Positions 24,619 through 34,153 are shown, numbered from the stretch's first letter. The stretch is 64,000 nt of DNA from an uncultured Chitinophaga sp. (GCF_946479755.1 NZ_CAMLHC010000004.1:124001-188000), one strand, 5' to 3'. The notes: generated by a model not told the origin, from the sequence alone. Translations and numbers: made by a program.

Positions 24619-26301
24619 GTGAAAAGAATATACCGGAGAATAGGCACTGCATTACTGGCTGCTTTGTTTTTTACAGCCTGTCAGAAAAATGTGCTGGATA
24701 AAGTGCCATTGGATTCCTTCTCAGATGAATCTGTCTGGAAAGACCTGCGCCTTTCCCAGGCTTTTGCCGATTTTCAATATAACATACTCCCCGGCGCCGG
24801 TCACTACTGGAACACCCTGAGTAACCGCTCCTGGGCGCTCTCCTCCGCCTGTGATGAAGCCTTCAACAGGTTTGATGACTACAATGCCGTTGTTATGAAT
24901 TCCGGTTCCCTCACCCCGGACAACCTGAGCAATTTTGACATCTGGGAAGAAACGTACAAACGTATCCAGGATTGTAATCTATTTCTGTCCAGGATAGACG
25001 GCGTGCCCGGCGATGATGCGCTACGCGGCCGGTTGAAGGCTGAAATCACGTACCTGCGTGCCTATGCCTACTTTAAACTCATCAGCGATTATGGCGGCGT
25101 GCCACTGGTGACCAAACCTTTTGATCTTAACAGTAACTTTGTGATGTCGCGCAGCACTTTCGATGAGTGTGTGTCTTTCATCGTGAAAGAATGTGATGCA
25201 GCGGCGGCCGTACTTCCCAGTAGCTATGGCAACAACGCGGCTGAACTGGGAAGAGCTACCAAAGGCGCCGCCCTCGCCCTGAAATCACGCGTACTGTTAT
25301 ACGCTGCCAGTCCGCAATGGAATACCGGCAACGATAACGCAAAATGGCAGCAAGCGTCCGCCGCGGCCAAAGCGGTGATCGATATGCCCAACTACCAGCT
25401 CTTTACCGGCGCATACCCCATCCTGTTCACCACCTTTAATACGGAGCTGATCATGACCCGCGGTACCAATAAACAATACCAGTGGTCTTCTTTCCAGGGC
25501 GCTGAAATGTTCCTGGCCCCTAACGGTTTCCGTGGCTGGTCCTCTTTTGCGCCCAGCCAGGGTCTGGTAGATGCTTTTGGTATGGCCGACGGGAAAGACA
25601 TCAGCGATCCGGCTTCCGGATATGATCCGCAGCACCCCTACGCCAACCGCGATCCCCGCTTCTACCAGGATATCCTTTGTGACGGTCTCCCTTATGGCAG
25701 ACCGGAGTATTTCAAAGACCGTTACGATGCCGGTCATAGTAACGTGGTAGAGACCTACGAAGGCGGCCTTGATACCGAAACCGGATGGGATACCTGGAAT
25801 TCCAGCTATACCCGCTACAGCTTCCGCAAATACCAGGATACCACCTATAACTACCGCGTGGAAACACAAACCAACAAATTCTGGGTGGTAGCGCGGCTTT
25901 CCGAGATATATCTCAACTATGCAGAAGCGGAGTTTCACCTCGGGCATGAAAACGTGGCCCGCCAGTACCTGGACCTCCTGCGTCACCGCGCCGGTATCAC
26001 CACCAATCTTCCCGGTACGCTCGCCGGTGCCGCCCTGCTGAAGAAAATACAAAATGAAAGACAAGTGGAGCTATGCCTCGAAGGCCATCGTTACTACGAT
26101 GTGCGCCGCTGGAAAATTGCCGGAGAAACGGAAAACAAGCCGCTGAATGGCATGAAGATCGTAAAGAACGCAGATGGCACTAAAACCTATACTGTCATTA
26201 AAGTACAGGACCGCGTGTTTAAGCCGGAGCATTACCTGCTGCCTATCCCGCGCGATGAAATCAGAAGAACCAACCTGCCTCAGAATCCAGGATATAAATG
26301 A
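24619..26301 (+). CDS. SusD/RagB family surface glycan-binding lipoprotein
   Basis: This 560-residue protein starts at GTG 24619. The lipoprotein signal ends in FFTAC with Cys21. SusD landmarks are DSFSDESVWKD, the TPR-like helices with AEITYLRAYAYFKLISDYGGVPLV (about 133-156), LKSRVLLYAASPQWN, and the C-terminal IQNERQVELCLEGHRYYDVRRW with LLPIPRDEI..NPGYK ending. It caps the SusC barrel and captures glycan. It is 30 bp after susC and overlaps the next gene by 4 bp. Confidence 0.95.
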   Translation: MKRIYRRIGTALLAALFFTACQKNVLDKVPLDSFSDESVWKDLRLSQAFADFQYNILPGAGHYWNTLSNRSWALSSACDEAFNRFDDYNAVVMNSGSLTPDNLSNFDIWEETYKRIQDCNLFLSRIDGVPGDDALRGRLKAEITYLRAYAYFKLISDYGGVPLVTKPFDLNSNFVMSRSTFDECVSFIVKECDAAAAVLPSSYGNNAAELGRATKGAALALKSRVLLYAASPQWNTGNDNAKWQQASAAAKAVIDMPNYQLFTGAYPILFTTFNTELIMTRGTNKQYQWSSFQGAEMFLAPNGFRGWSSFAPSQGLVDAFGMADGKDISDPASGYDPQHPYANRDPRFYQDILCDGLPYGRPEYFKDRYDAGHSNVVETYEGGLDTETGWDTWNSSYTRYSFRKYQDTTYNYRVETQTNKFWVVARLSEIYLNYAEAEFHLGHENVARQYLDLLRHRAGITTNLPGTLAGAALLKKIQNERQVELCLEGHRYYDVRRWKIAGETENKPLNGMKIVKNADGTKTYTVIKVQDRVFKPEHYLLPIPRDEIRRTNLPQNPGYK

Positions 26302-27368
26302 TAACCATTAAAGTGGTCAGCAGCATGAAACACCGATGCATAATGACACTACTGCTGGTAATAATGGGGGCGTGCAGGAAAAGCACCGCCCCCGCCGGTG
26401 GTAGCAGTCAACAAGACAAAATACAACTCGCCGTTACCGCACCGGAAACAGGTTATATCTACCTTGACGGCGCCTATACCGGCGTGCAGGCACCCGGCAG
26501 TATTGCCGTCACCAACGGAAAACACATAGTGGGCGTGGCTTTGCGGGACTCCTGGCAGTACCTGCGGAAAGAAAGTAACGTTACCGCCGCCGCCACATTG
26601 AATTTCACCACGGCAGACAAACCCGCTCCCAAAGTATGGAAAGCCCTCTGGATAGGACTGTACGAGACAAAAGGCATTACCTCTTCCGGTGAATGCAGCA
26701 CGCATTTCTCCCAGGCTGAACTGAACATGGGCTACGATTTTTTCCAGTGGAGCCTCCGGCAGCATTTTGAAAAATATGCCTACCATACGGTCCATTGGGA
26801 GACGGTGCGAAAAGATATCACTTTACCGGTAACGCTTACCCGTTCATCATCCGGTAACTTCACGGTAGAACCTTCCACCATCGCGGCGCTGATGCCGGAA
26901 ATACAACCCGGTGCCTACGACTGCGTATTCGTTTTCTGGCGGGAGAGCGAAGGCGCCTGTAACTTTAAAAGCAGCTACTTCGGCCTCGCGTGGACCAACC
27001 CGCTCAAAGAGCCTATCAAAACGGGATACGTCACTATCAAGTTCGACGCCGCCACCAGCCTGGCCGACAGGATCAGCTATTACAAAACGAATGATCCGGG
27101 CGTATGGCTGCACGAATGGCTGCATACCGTAGGCGAAAACTTTTACCAGGACAAAGGGCTGCAGCTGCCGCGTAAAGCCGGCGACGGCCTCGCCGTTCAC
27201 GCCGCGGAAATGTATAACTACGTTTTCCCGTGGATGGACTGGTACCGCGACTTTATGGCCGGCACCGTGGTCAATACCAGCGGCACGCCGCGTTACCTCG
27301 GCATAGGCCCGGAAGCGATGCTGGGCTGCTCCCTCCGGGAGAAAGCCGCCGCCACTTGTCAGGATTAA
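26298..27368 (+). CDS. PUL lipoprotein with PEGA-like and HEWLH zinc-protease-like regions
   Basis: This protein of 356 residues (or 347 from ATG 26325) starts at ATG 26298, overlapping the susD stop by 4 bp. Cys26 follows a lipobox (IMGAC). Residues 48-82 (GYIYLDGAYTGVQAPGSIAVTNGKH in pieces) look like a PEGA repeat. The C-terminal half has HEWLH at 272-276, a perfect HExxH zinc motif, followed by H301 and E304 as possible third ligands. Such a protein inside a susCD unit is unusual and could cleave or bind a glycopeptide. I cannot name a family. Confidence 0.7.
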   Translation: MITIKVVSSMKHRCIMTLLLVIMGACRKSTAPAGGSSQQDKIQLAVTAPETGYIYLDGAYTGVQAPGSIAVTNGKHIVGVALRDSWQYLRKESNVTAAATLNFTTADKPAPKVWKALWIGLYETKGITSSGECSTHFSQAELNMGYDFFQWSLRQHFEKYAYHTVHWETVRKDITLPVTLTRSSSGNFTVEPSTIAALMPEIQPGAYDCVFVFWRESEGACNFKSSYFGLAWTNPLKEPIKTGYVTIKFDAATSLADRISYYKTNDPGVWLHEWLHTVGENFYQDKGLQLPRKAGDGLAVHAAEMYNYVFPWMDWYRDFMAGTVVNTSGTPRYLGIGPEAMLGCSLREKAAATCQD

Positions 27369-27392
27369 TTGTTCATCATCTCACCCAAAAAA

Positions 27393-28595
27393 ATGAAAAA
27401 ACTAATATCCGGTATGCTGGCGTTAGCGCTGGCGCATACCACCGCTGCGCAGAAATTTGAAGGACTGGCGCCTACGCCGCCTATGGGCTGGAACAGCTGG
27501 AATACCTTCCAGACCGGCATCAACGAAAAGCTGATCATGGAAACGGCGGACATCCTGGTGTCTTCCGGCATGAAAGACGCCGGTTACACCTATCTCGTAC
27601 TCGACGACGGCTGGATGGCCATGGAGCGCGATAGCCTCGGCAACCTGGTGCCCGACCCGCAGAAGTTCCCCCATGGCCTCAAAGCGGTGGTGGACTATGT
27701 ACACAGCAAAGGCCTGAAATTTGGCATGTACAACTGTGCCGGTACGCTCACCTGCGCCAAATATCCCGGCACCCGCGGCTACGAATACCAGGATGCGCGC
27801 AATTATGCCGCCTGGGACATCGACTACCTGAAATACGACTGGTGCAATACCCATGGTATCAACGCTAAAGAAGCATATACTACCATGAGCAATGCGCTGC
27901 GCAAGGCCGGCCGCCCCATGATCTTCAGCCTGTGCGAATGGGGCGTGAACAAGCCATGGGAGTGGGGCGCCCCGGTAGGGCAAATGTGGCGCACCACCGA
28001 AGATATCTGGCAGGTGTTTGACTCCGTGCACAGCCACGGCACCTGGGACGCCCTCAGCGTGATGCGCATCGCTGATATACAGGATAGCCTGCGCCGTTAT
28101 TCCGGCCCCGACCACTGGAATGATCCGGACATGCTGGAAGTAGGTAACGGGATGACCTATACGGAAGACAGGACCCACTTCTCGCTCTGGGCCATGATGG
28201 CCGCCCCGCTGATGGCCGGTAACGATATCCGGAAGATGACGCCCGCCACCAAAGCTATCCTCACCAACAAAGACGTGATCGCCATCGATCAGGACCCTTT
28301 GGGGATACAGGGTTTTAAATTTTCAGATAAAGACAGTATGCAGATATGGTTCAAGCCTCTGCAGCACGGCGACTGGGCCGTTTGTTTCCTGAACCGCAGC
28401 AGTCATGATGCTACGGTGCATTTCAACTGGAAAGAAACCGCCGTGGTGGACAACGTTTTTCACCATACGCTGAAACAGGATCGTCCTTACACCCTGTACA
28501 ACGTATGGACCGGAAAAAACGAAGGCACTACCCGGAAGCCTTTCAACGCAGTGATTAAACCGCATGATATCGTGATGTTCCGGTTAAAGCAATAG
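27393..28595 (+). CDS. GH27 alpha-galactosidase
   Basis: ATG 27393 (400 residues) begins a signal peptide ending TTAAQ; an upstream TTG at 27369 would add 8 residues and is rejected. The (beta/alpha)8 domain shows APTPPMGWNSWN, VLDDGWM, YLKYDWC with the nucleophile Asp149, and WNDPDMLEVG with the acid/base Asp246, the GH27 signature. A C-terminal beta-sandwich follows. It removes terminal alpha-galactose (or alpha-N-acetylgalactosamine, which this family also includes) and is the best clue to the substrate of the PUL. It lies 24 bp after the HEWLH gene. Confidence 0.94.
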   Translation: MKKLISGMLALALAHTTAAQKFEGLAPTPPMGWNSWNTFQTGINEKLIMETADILVSSGMKDAGYTYLVLDDGWMAMERDSLGNLVPDPQKFPHGLKAVVDYVHSKGLKFGMYNCAGTLTCAKYPGTRGYEYQDARNYAAWDIDYLKYDWCNTHGINAKEAYTTMSNALRKAGRPMIFSLCEWGVNKPWEWGAPVGQMWRTTEDIWQVFDSVHSHGTWDALSVMRIADIQDSLRRYSGPDHWNDPDMLEVGNGMTYTEDRTHFSLWAMMAAPLMAGNDIRKMTPATKAILTNKDVIAIDQDPLGIQGFKFSDKDSMQIWFKPLQHGDWAVCFLNRSSHDATVHFNWKETAVVDNVFHHTLKQDRPYTLYNVWTGKNEGTTRKPFNAVIKPHDIVMFRLKQ

Positions 28596-28600
28596 TACAT

Positions 28601-30028
28601 ATGAAACGATTCCTGATCATAGGCAGCCTGCTCTGCGGCAGTCTCACAGCGCTTTCGCAGGGCGCTGTTTTTACTACTACCGATACGGCCGTGCAGCAGG
28701 CTTACCGCTGGGCTGCCAGCATGGTACAGCATTACCGCGGTAATCCCGGTGATCCTGTGGGCCCGTGGTATGAGGCCGCACTACCTGCCCGCAACGCTTT
28801 CTGTATGCGCGATGTGGCACACCAAACCATCGGCGCCGCTATCTGTGGACTGGACAAAGAGAACCGTAATATGCTGCGCGCTTTCGCCACGCACATTGCG
28901 GAAAAAAGAGACTGGTGTTCCTACTGGGAGATCAACAAATGGGCGCTTCCCGCTCCGGAAGACTATCGTAACGACCGTGAGTTCTGGTACAACCTGAACG
29001 CTAATTTCGACCTGCTGTTTGCCTGCTGGAAGCTGTACCGGTGGACCGGTGACCAATCTTACATACAGCATCCGGTATTCACCCGTTTTTTTGATAAAAC
29101 GGCGAACGAATATATCCGCCGGTGGGTATTGCAGCCGGATTCTCTCTTTACGCGACCGCTGCATCCGAATGCGCCATCACCTTTCAACAAACAGGATTAT
29201 TTTCATCGCTGCCGCGGACTGGCTTCCTACGTGGAAAATGTACCGGACCTGAAGATGGGGGTGGACCTGGTAGCAGCTATCTACCGGGGACTGTCTTCAT
29301 TGTCGGCCATACAACAGTTAAGCGGTGATGTGGCCAAAGCTGCCAGGTATGAAAGCATGGCCCGTCAATACCGGGAGAAAATAGATGCGCATTGGTGGAA
29401 CAGCGGGGATCAACGCTACTACACGTGGTACAACGGCGCTGGTCAATTTGGAACCGGGGAAGGGGAGATGTTCCTGCTGTGGTTCGACGCGTTGAAAGAC
29501 ATCACCAGGAGCAGGCAGACGATGGCGCATTTGCTGGCGGGGCAGTGGAATGTGGAAACTACTTCTTACCTGCCGGTTATCTGCTACCAGCAAGGCTATT
29601 GGCAAGAGGCGCGCCAGTATCTCCTGCAGCTGTCCGATCCCGCTACCCTGCGGCGGGAGTATCCTGAAGTGTCTTTCGGCGTGGTGGAAGGGATCGTTCG
29701 CGGATTAATGGGGATAGAACCCGATGCGCCGCAGGGGCGTATCACCACCCTCTACCGTGGGCGGGCCGCGGATACGGCTGCAGTGCGTGAATTGAAGGTG
29801 ATGAATACGATGGTGACGGTTACGCATACCGGCAAACAGACCGTTTTTCAGTATTCCGGTCAACAGGCATTGCAGTGGCGGGCGGCTTTCGCAGGGAAGC
29901 ATGACCGTATCCTGGTACAAAATGTGGCCATGGCAGCAAGTCATCAAACGGATAACAACGGGCAGATAATATCTTTTGTGGATGTTAAAGCACCTGCCGG
30001 GAAAAGTATAAAAGCAATTATAAAGTAA
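28601..30028 (+). CDS. Putative (alpha/alpha)6-barrel glycoside hydrolase
   Basis: This 475-residue secreted protein has a signal peptide (about 1-19, ending ALSQG). Repeated hairpin helices carry Trp-rich loops (YRWAASMVQHYRG, RDWCSYWEINKWALP, REFWYNLNANFDLLFACWKLYRW) and a catalytic-looking RNAFCMRDVAHQTIGA. The pattern fits six-hairpin glycosidases such as GH15, GH37, GH63 or GH125 relatives, but I cannot assign a family. It begins 5 bp after the alpha-galactosidase stop and so should act on the same glycan. A late beta-rich tail (about 385-475) follows. Confidence 0.7.
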   Translation: MKRFLIIGSLLCGSLTALSQGAVFTTTDTAVQQAYRWAASMVQHYRGNPGDPVGPWYEAALPARNAFCMRDVAHQTIGAAICGLDKENRNMLRAFATHIAEKRDWCSYWEINKWALPAPEDYRNDREFWYNLNANFDLLFACWKLYRWTGDQSYIQHPVFTRFFDKTANEYIRRWVLQPDSLFTRPLHPNAPSPFNKQDYFHRCRGLASYVENVPDLKMGVDLVAAIYRGLSSLSAIQQLSGDVAKAARYESMARQYREKIDAHWWNSGDQRYYTWYNGAGQFGTGEGEMFLLWFDALKDITRSRQTMAHLLAGQWNVETTSYLPVICYQQGYWQEARQYLLQLSDPATLRREYPEVSFGVVEGIVRGLMGIEPDAPQGRITTLYRGRAADTAAVRELKVMNTMVTVTHTGKQTVFQYSGQQALQWRAAFAGKHDRILVQNVAMAASHQTDNNGQIISFVDVKAPAGKSIKAIIK

Positions 30029-30060
30029 AGTCTGTCATCTGTAACTGAAAGTCTTATGAA

Positions 30061-30104
30061 CAAACGAAAGGCCCTGCAGCAGCTGCTGCAGGGCCTTTCG
30101 TTTG
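30061..30104. terminator. 44-bp perfect palindrome, bidirectional terminator
   Basis: Twenty-two bases (30061-30082) are followed directly by their exact reverse complement (30083-30104), with centre CAGCAGCTGCTG. It lies between the convergent ends of the PUL (30028) and the TonB receptor gene (30119) and can fold on either strand. A short open frame starting at 30056 is an accident of this repeat. Confidence 0.85.
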
Positions 30105-30118
30105 TAGTACCGTATGGG

Positions 30119-32455
30119 TTAGTAGTTAACGGTAATGCCTATATTAAACGCAGTTCCTCTTCCCTTGGAATAGAATCCGGGGATCATGAACCATTGGGAC
30201 CTGGCAGGGAAATAATCTGCGTTGAACAGGTTTTCGATGCCTAATGTCAGCATGGTGCTGCGGGTGACGCGGTAGCTGGCGTTGAAATTGAACAGGTGAT
30301 AGGCTTTCACGATGCCTTCGTTGCCTTTGTACAATCCGCTGGGCAGTTTATCGAAGCGGTCACGCTTCAGGATGCCGTTGTAGTGCACCTGTAATTCCAG
30401 TCCGCTCAGCGGCCGGTAGGCGATGCTGCTGCCTACCTTGGGGGCGGCGATGCGGCGGCCGTTGAGGTACATGTTGTAGTCTCCGGTACGGCCGGTATCG
30501 GCTTTACCTTCCACATAGCTGAAAGCCAGGTTCAGGTCTATTTTGGAAACGGGTTGGTAGTGTGCAGTGGCTTCAAAGCCATAGATGCGCTCGGGGGTAC
30601 GGCTCACATTAAACAGATCGGTGGTAGCGTCGTACACCATTTCGGCGCCCAGTTTGGAGGTGCTGATAAAGCCGGTCAGCTCAAAACGGAATTTTTGCGC
30701 TTTGCTGACGAAGCCCAGCTCATAGTTATTGACAAGTACCGCTTCGGTATTGATTTTACTGATGTTGTCTACTTTGGCGTCGCGGAGGGCGAGGCCTACG
30801 TCAGCCACGGAGAAGCCCTGGGAGAAGCTGGCATAAGGCTGGAAGGCCGGGAAGCGGTTGTAGCGGACACCCACGTTAAAGAGGGTGGAAGTGTAGGTGA
30901 GGTCGCCGCCCTTTACCGCAAAGCTGGGGGTGATCGTTTGGCCGCTGGCGTTAGTGATGCGCAGGGTGGTATAATCGTCCACGCTGATTTTCACTCTTTC
31001 CATCCGCACGCCGCCTTTCAGGATCAGGTCATCCAGCAGTTTCCACTGGGTTTCCGCAAAAGGCGCTACGTTGAACATGTTCATCTCAGGTACCCAGATG
31101 CGGCCGTCTACCAGTGGTTGGGAGGTGATGTCGTTGACAAAGTCCGCACCGTAAGAGAGGCTGCCCTGGCGGGTGATGGGGGAGTTGAACATAAAGCGGA
31201 AGCCTTTTTTCTTTGACAGCGTATGGGATTGACCATCGCCGCCTTCAAAACGTCCGAGGGATACGTAGAACACGTCATCCCGCGATTCGTAGTAGGCGTC
31301 TGTTTGCAGGCTGGTGCCGCCTATCAGGCTGTCGGCATGCCAGGACAGCTGCAGGTTGTGGTTGCCGTTGATGCCCGTCGGCTTACCGGTTTGTTTGCCT
31401 AATACGCCGGTGGCCGGCTGTTCGGTAAGAAAGTTGCCGTTCACCAGGGTGTAGTTGGAGTTTTGCTGGCTGTTGTAGTAGTTATACATCAGCTGGATGC
31501 GCTGGCGGCGATTGGGAGCGTAACCCAGTTTCACGAAGGCGTTGTAGCTGTCGGTTTCTCCGAGGCTGTAGTTGGTGCCTACCAGTTTCCCTTTGGCATC
31601 TTTCCACTCGCCGGTGCGTTCATATACACCGCTGACAGCGTAATCGAATTTTCCGAGTTTTCCGTGTAATAACTGCCCGATACGCCCGCCGGTGCTGCCT
31701 TTCAGGCTGGCGAGGGAACCGGTGAGGTTGATGGAAGTTCTGCCGGCAATGGGCGTATTGTCTTTAGGAGTAAGCGTGATATAGTTGATCAATCCGCCGG
31801 AAGCGCCGTTGCCATAGATGGCGGTGGCGCCCTTGATCACGTCGATGCGTTCCAGTACTGCCGGATCGATAGACCGCAGGTCTACTTCGCCGTTGCGCAA
31901 AGGGGTGGACTGCGGGATGCCGTCTATCATGATGAGCACTGACCGGCCACGGAGGGACTGTCCCACATTGCTGTTGGTTTGTGCCGATGGTGCGAGGCCG
32001 GGCACTTCATTAGCGAGTATCTGGGTGATGTCTGAGGTGACAGCCAGGTTGTCTTCCAGTGTTTTGCGGGTGAGCACGGTCACGGAAGAAGGGACGTTGT
32101 CCAGTGATTCCGGTTTGCGGCTGGCGGATACGATCACTTCACCGAGGGCGCGGGTGGCCTGCTCCAGCGTCCAATCGGCCGTAGCCTGGCCGGCAGCGAA
32201 AGACCGGGTTTGCGGTGTATAGCCCATCAGGCTGACCGTCAGCGAAAAGGTGTCTGGCCGGTTGATGGAAAGAGAATATTTCCCGTCTTTATCGGTGAAA
32301 GTGGCTGTTTTCGTGCCGTTGACCCTGATGGTGGCATGTCTGAGTGGTCCTTCGGAAGATTGCACAGTACCGCTGATGGTAGTTTGCGCTACTGCAGCCA
32401 TGGTGACCAGGCTGAGAAAAAAGCCTGTGACAGTGGCTTTGAATGAAGTGATCAT
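30119..32455 (-). CDS. TonB-dependent (siderophore-type) outer-membrane receptor
   Basis: ATG 32455 (778 residues) starts a signal peptide (ending AAVAQ); an upstream start at 32479 is unneeded. A carboxypeptidase regulatory-like domain (about 25-100, TISGTVQSSEGPLRHATIRVNG) precedes the plug (about 120-235, VTVLTRKTLEDNLAVTSDITQIL and GRSVLIMIDGIPQSTPLRNGEV) and a barrel. The C-terminus ends in FNIGITVNY with the aromatic final residue typical of outer-membrane proteins. The ligand is probably an iron-siderophore or other metallophore. An AraC gene is divergent and may sense the ligand. Confidence 0.92.
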   Translation of the reverse strand: MITSFKATVTGFFLSLVTMAAVAQTTISGTVQSSEGPLRHATIRVNGTKTATFTDKDGKYSLSINRPDTFSLTVSLMGYTPQTRSFAAGQATADWTLEQATRALGEVIVSASRKPESLDNVPSSVTVLTRKTLEDNLAVTSDITQILANEVPGLAPSAQTNSNVGQSLRGRSVLIMIDGIPQSTPLRNGEVDLRSIDPAVLERIDVIKGATAIYGNGASGGLINYITLTPKDNTPIAGRTSINLTGSLASLKGSTGGRIGQLLHGKLGKFDYAVSGVYERTGEWKDAKGKLVGTNYSLGETDSYNAFVKLGYAPNRRQRIQLMYNYYNSQQNSNYTLVNGNFLTEQPATGVLGKQTGKPTGINGNHNLQLSWHADSLIGGTSLQTDAYYESRDDVFYVSLGRFEGGDGQSHTLSKKKGFRFMFNSPITRQGSLSYGADFVNDITSQPLVDGRIWVPEMNMFNVAPFAETQWKLLDDLILKGGVRMERVKISVDDYTTLRITNASGQTITPSFAVKGGDLTYTSTLFNVGVRYNRFPAFQPYASFSQGFSVADVGLALRDAKVDNISKINTEAVLVNNYELGFVSKAQKFRFELTGFISTSKLGAEMVYDATTDLFNVSRTPERIYGFEATAHYQPVSKIDLNLAFSYVEGKADTGRTGDYNMYLNGRRIAAPKVGSSIAYRPLSGLELQVHYNGILKRDRFDKLPSGLYKGNEGIVKAYHLFNFNASYRVTRSTMLTLGIENLFNADYFPARSQWFMIPGFYSKGRGTAFNIGITVNY

Positions 32456-32578
32456 GGTTGGATGTCGAAATTTGGGCAAAATTATCTTGTATAATTGATG
32501 ATGGTTAATCGAATCGGGAATTTCTTTTACCAGGAAGGAAAAACCGGATGCAGGAAATCGTTAATTTGAAAGATCAAT
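32456..32578. promoter_or_regulatory. Divergent promoter region of the TonB receptor and AraC regulator
   Basis: The 123-bp gap is AT-rich and holds AATTAT-CTTGT-ATAATT at 32480-32496, a 6-bp inverted repeat, near the expected start of the receptor transcript. No Fur box with a full 19-bp match is visible. Confidence 0.45.
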
Positions 32579-33397
32579 ATGAAAAGTATTCCGGTTAGAA
32601 ATATCCGGCGTGGTCATCCCCGGGACTTTGGTATACAGGACCTTGCGGAGATGATGGCTGGTAAAGGCATGGTGCAGGAGCTGCACCGGCATGATTTCTT
32701 TTATGTGCTCGCACTGGAAAAAGGCGCAGGAGAACATGAAATAGATTTTGTGCCCTATGTGGTGGGGAATCATGCCGTTTATTTCCTGCGACCCGGCCAG
32801 GTACATCAGCTCCGGCTCAAAGCTGGAAGCTCCGGCTTTATGCTGCAGTTCACCGCCGGCTTTTGTCACCATACACAGCTGCTGCGCAGGGCAGGGGCCT
32901 GCAATGACTATGTCGACAGGGAGGGAACAGTTTTGCGGGTGTTGAAAGACATCTTCCGGGAATATCAACAGCAACAGGCGCAATACCGGGAGGTCATCCA
33001 GTCCTCACTGCACATATTCCTGGTAAGATTACTCCGGCTGCAGCCACAACTGGCAGCGGATAACGCCAATACCTATACGCAGGAACGCCTGGAGGCACTG
33101 CTGGCGCTGCTGGAAACACATATCCACACGCAAAAAAGAGCATCGCAGTACGCGGCGATGTTGCATCTTTCGCTGTACCAGCTGAATGCCGTCACCCGGG
33201 CGGCGCTGGGGAAAACCGTGTCAGCACTGATCAACGAACAGATCATACTGGAAGCTAAAAGGCAGCTGCTGGCCACTACTGCGCAGGTAAGCCGGATAGC
33301 GGAGCAGCTGGGGTATGAAGATGTGTCTTACTTTATCCGTTTCTTTAAAAAACAGACAGGGTACACGCCGGAGGCGTTCAGGAGTAGTAAGGGTTGA
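32579..33397 (+). CDS. AraC family transcriptional regulator
   Basis: This 272-residue protein has an N-terminal cupin-like sensor (HRHDFFYVLALEKGAGEHEIDF, HAVYFLRPGQVHQLRL, about 37-85) and a C-terminal AraC domain ending with two HTHs: RASQYAAMLHLSLYQLNAVTRAALGKT and VSRIAEQLGYEDVSYFIRFFKKQTGYTPEAFRS. It is divergent from the TonB receptor at 30119 and is its likely regulator. The cupin histidines suggest a small ligand or metal. Confidence 0.93.
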   Translation: MKSIPVRNIRRGHPRDFGIQDLAEMMAGKGMVQELHRHDFFYVLALEKGAGEHEIDFVPYVVGNHAVYFLRPGQVHQLRLKAGSSGFMLQFTAGFCHHTQLLRRAGACNDYVDREGTVLRVLKDIFREYQQQQAQYREVIQSSLHIFLVRLLRLQPQLAADNANTYTQERLEALLALLETHIHTQKRASQYAAMLHLSLYQLNAVTRAALGKTVSALINEQIILEAKRQLLATTAQVSRIAEQLGYEDVSYFIRFFKKQTGYTPEAFRSSKG

Positions 33398-33494
33398 GGT
33401 GCCTGCTATTAATTTAACCGCCGTCCTGTTGAATTCCACTTTTGTCCTGTTCTTCTGCTGACAGCCCTTGGTAACTTTACAGAAAACGATCCAT

Positions 33495-34112
33495 ATGAAA
33501 CAGAAGTGGGATGAAAGATACCAGCAGGAGGAATTCGCCTATGGGAAAGAGCCCAATGAGTTTTTCCGGGAATGGCTGCCTAAGTTCACGCCGGGTGCTA
33601 TACTGATGCCTGCCGACGGCGAGGGCCGCAACGGCGTGTACGCCGCGCAACAGGGATGGCAGGTCACCTCCTTTGACCAGAGCGATACCGCAAAGGTGAA
33701 AGCCGGGCAACTGGCAGCAGAGCGGAAAGTAACAGTGAATTACATCGTCGGCGATCTTGAAGACCTCCGTTTTGAGGAAGCCTCCTTCGATGCGATGGGC
33801 CTGATATACGCCCACTTTGCGGGCGATAAAAAAGCACAGTTCCACCACCAGCTGGATACTTACCTTAAGCCGGGCGGTATTATTATTTTTGAGGCATTCA
33901 GTAAAAATCACCAGGGCTTTAAGAAAGCCAATCCCCGTGTGGGCGGCCCTGAAGCGATGGATGACCTGTATTCAAAAGAAGAGATCAACAGAGATTTCGG
34001 AAATTATGATATCCTGTGGCTGACTGAAGAAGAGGTGTTGTTGAATGAGGGCAGTTTTCATGCGGGGAGAGGGTCCGTTATCCGGTTTGTGGGGCGGAAG
34101 AAAAACGTATAG
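33495..34112 (+). CDS. Class I SAM-dependent methyltransferase (TehB-like)
   Basis: ATG 33495 (205 residues) is preferred to 33468 because MKQKWDERYQQEEFAYGKEPNEF is the usual start of this family. The motif I region is degenerate (ILMPADGEGRNGVYAAQQGWQVTSFDQSD, about 37-65), followed by YIVGDLEDL and FDAMGLIYAHF, then YLKPGGIIIFEAF. This is the TehB/thiopurine-methyltransferase-like clade, often linked to tellurite or xenobiotic resistance. No linked partner is seen; a terminator follows. Confidence 0.9.
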   Translation: MKQKWDERYQQEEFAYGKEPNEFFREWLPKFTPGAILMPADGEGRNGVYAAQQGWQVTSFDQSDTAKVKAGQLAAERKVTVNYIVGDLEDLRFEEASFDAMGLIYAHFAGDKKAQFHHQLDTYLKPGGIIIFEAFSKNHQGFKKANPRVGGPEAMDDLYSKEEINRDFGNYDILWLTEEEVLLNEGSFHAGRGSVIRFVGRKKNV

Positions 34113-34114
34113 GC

Positions 34115-34148
34115 GGTAACGGAGGGACGACTCCCCCCGTTACCTTTT
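34115..34148 (+). terminator. Terminator between convergent methyltransferase and groEL
   Basis: GGTAACGG at 34115-34122 pairs with CCGTTACC at 34137-34144, with a further inner AGGGA/TCCCC pairing, and TTTT follows. It terminates the plus-strand gene and may stop groEL transcripts from the other side. Confidence 0.8.
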
Positions 34149-34153
34149 GTGAA

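Noticed and set aside
30056..30244. 62-codon open frame over the 44-bp palindrome
   Set aside because: It starts inside the terminator and runs into the receptor gene on the other strand.
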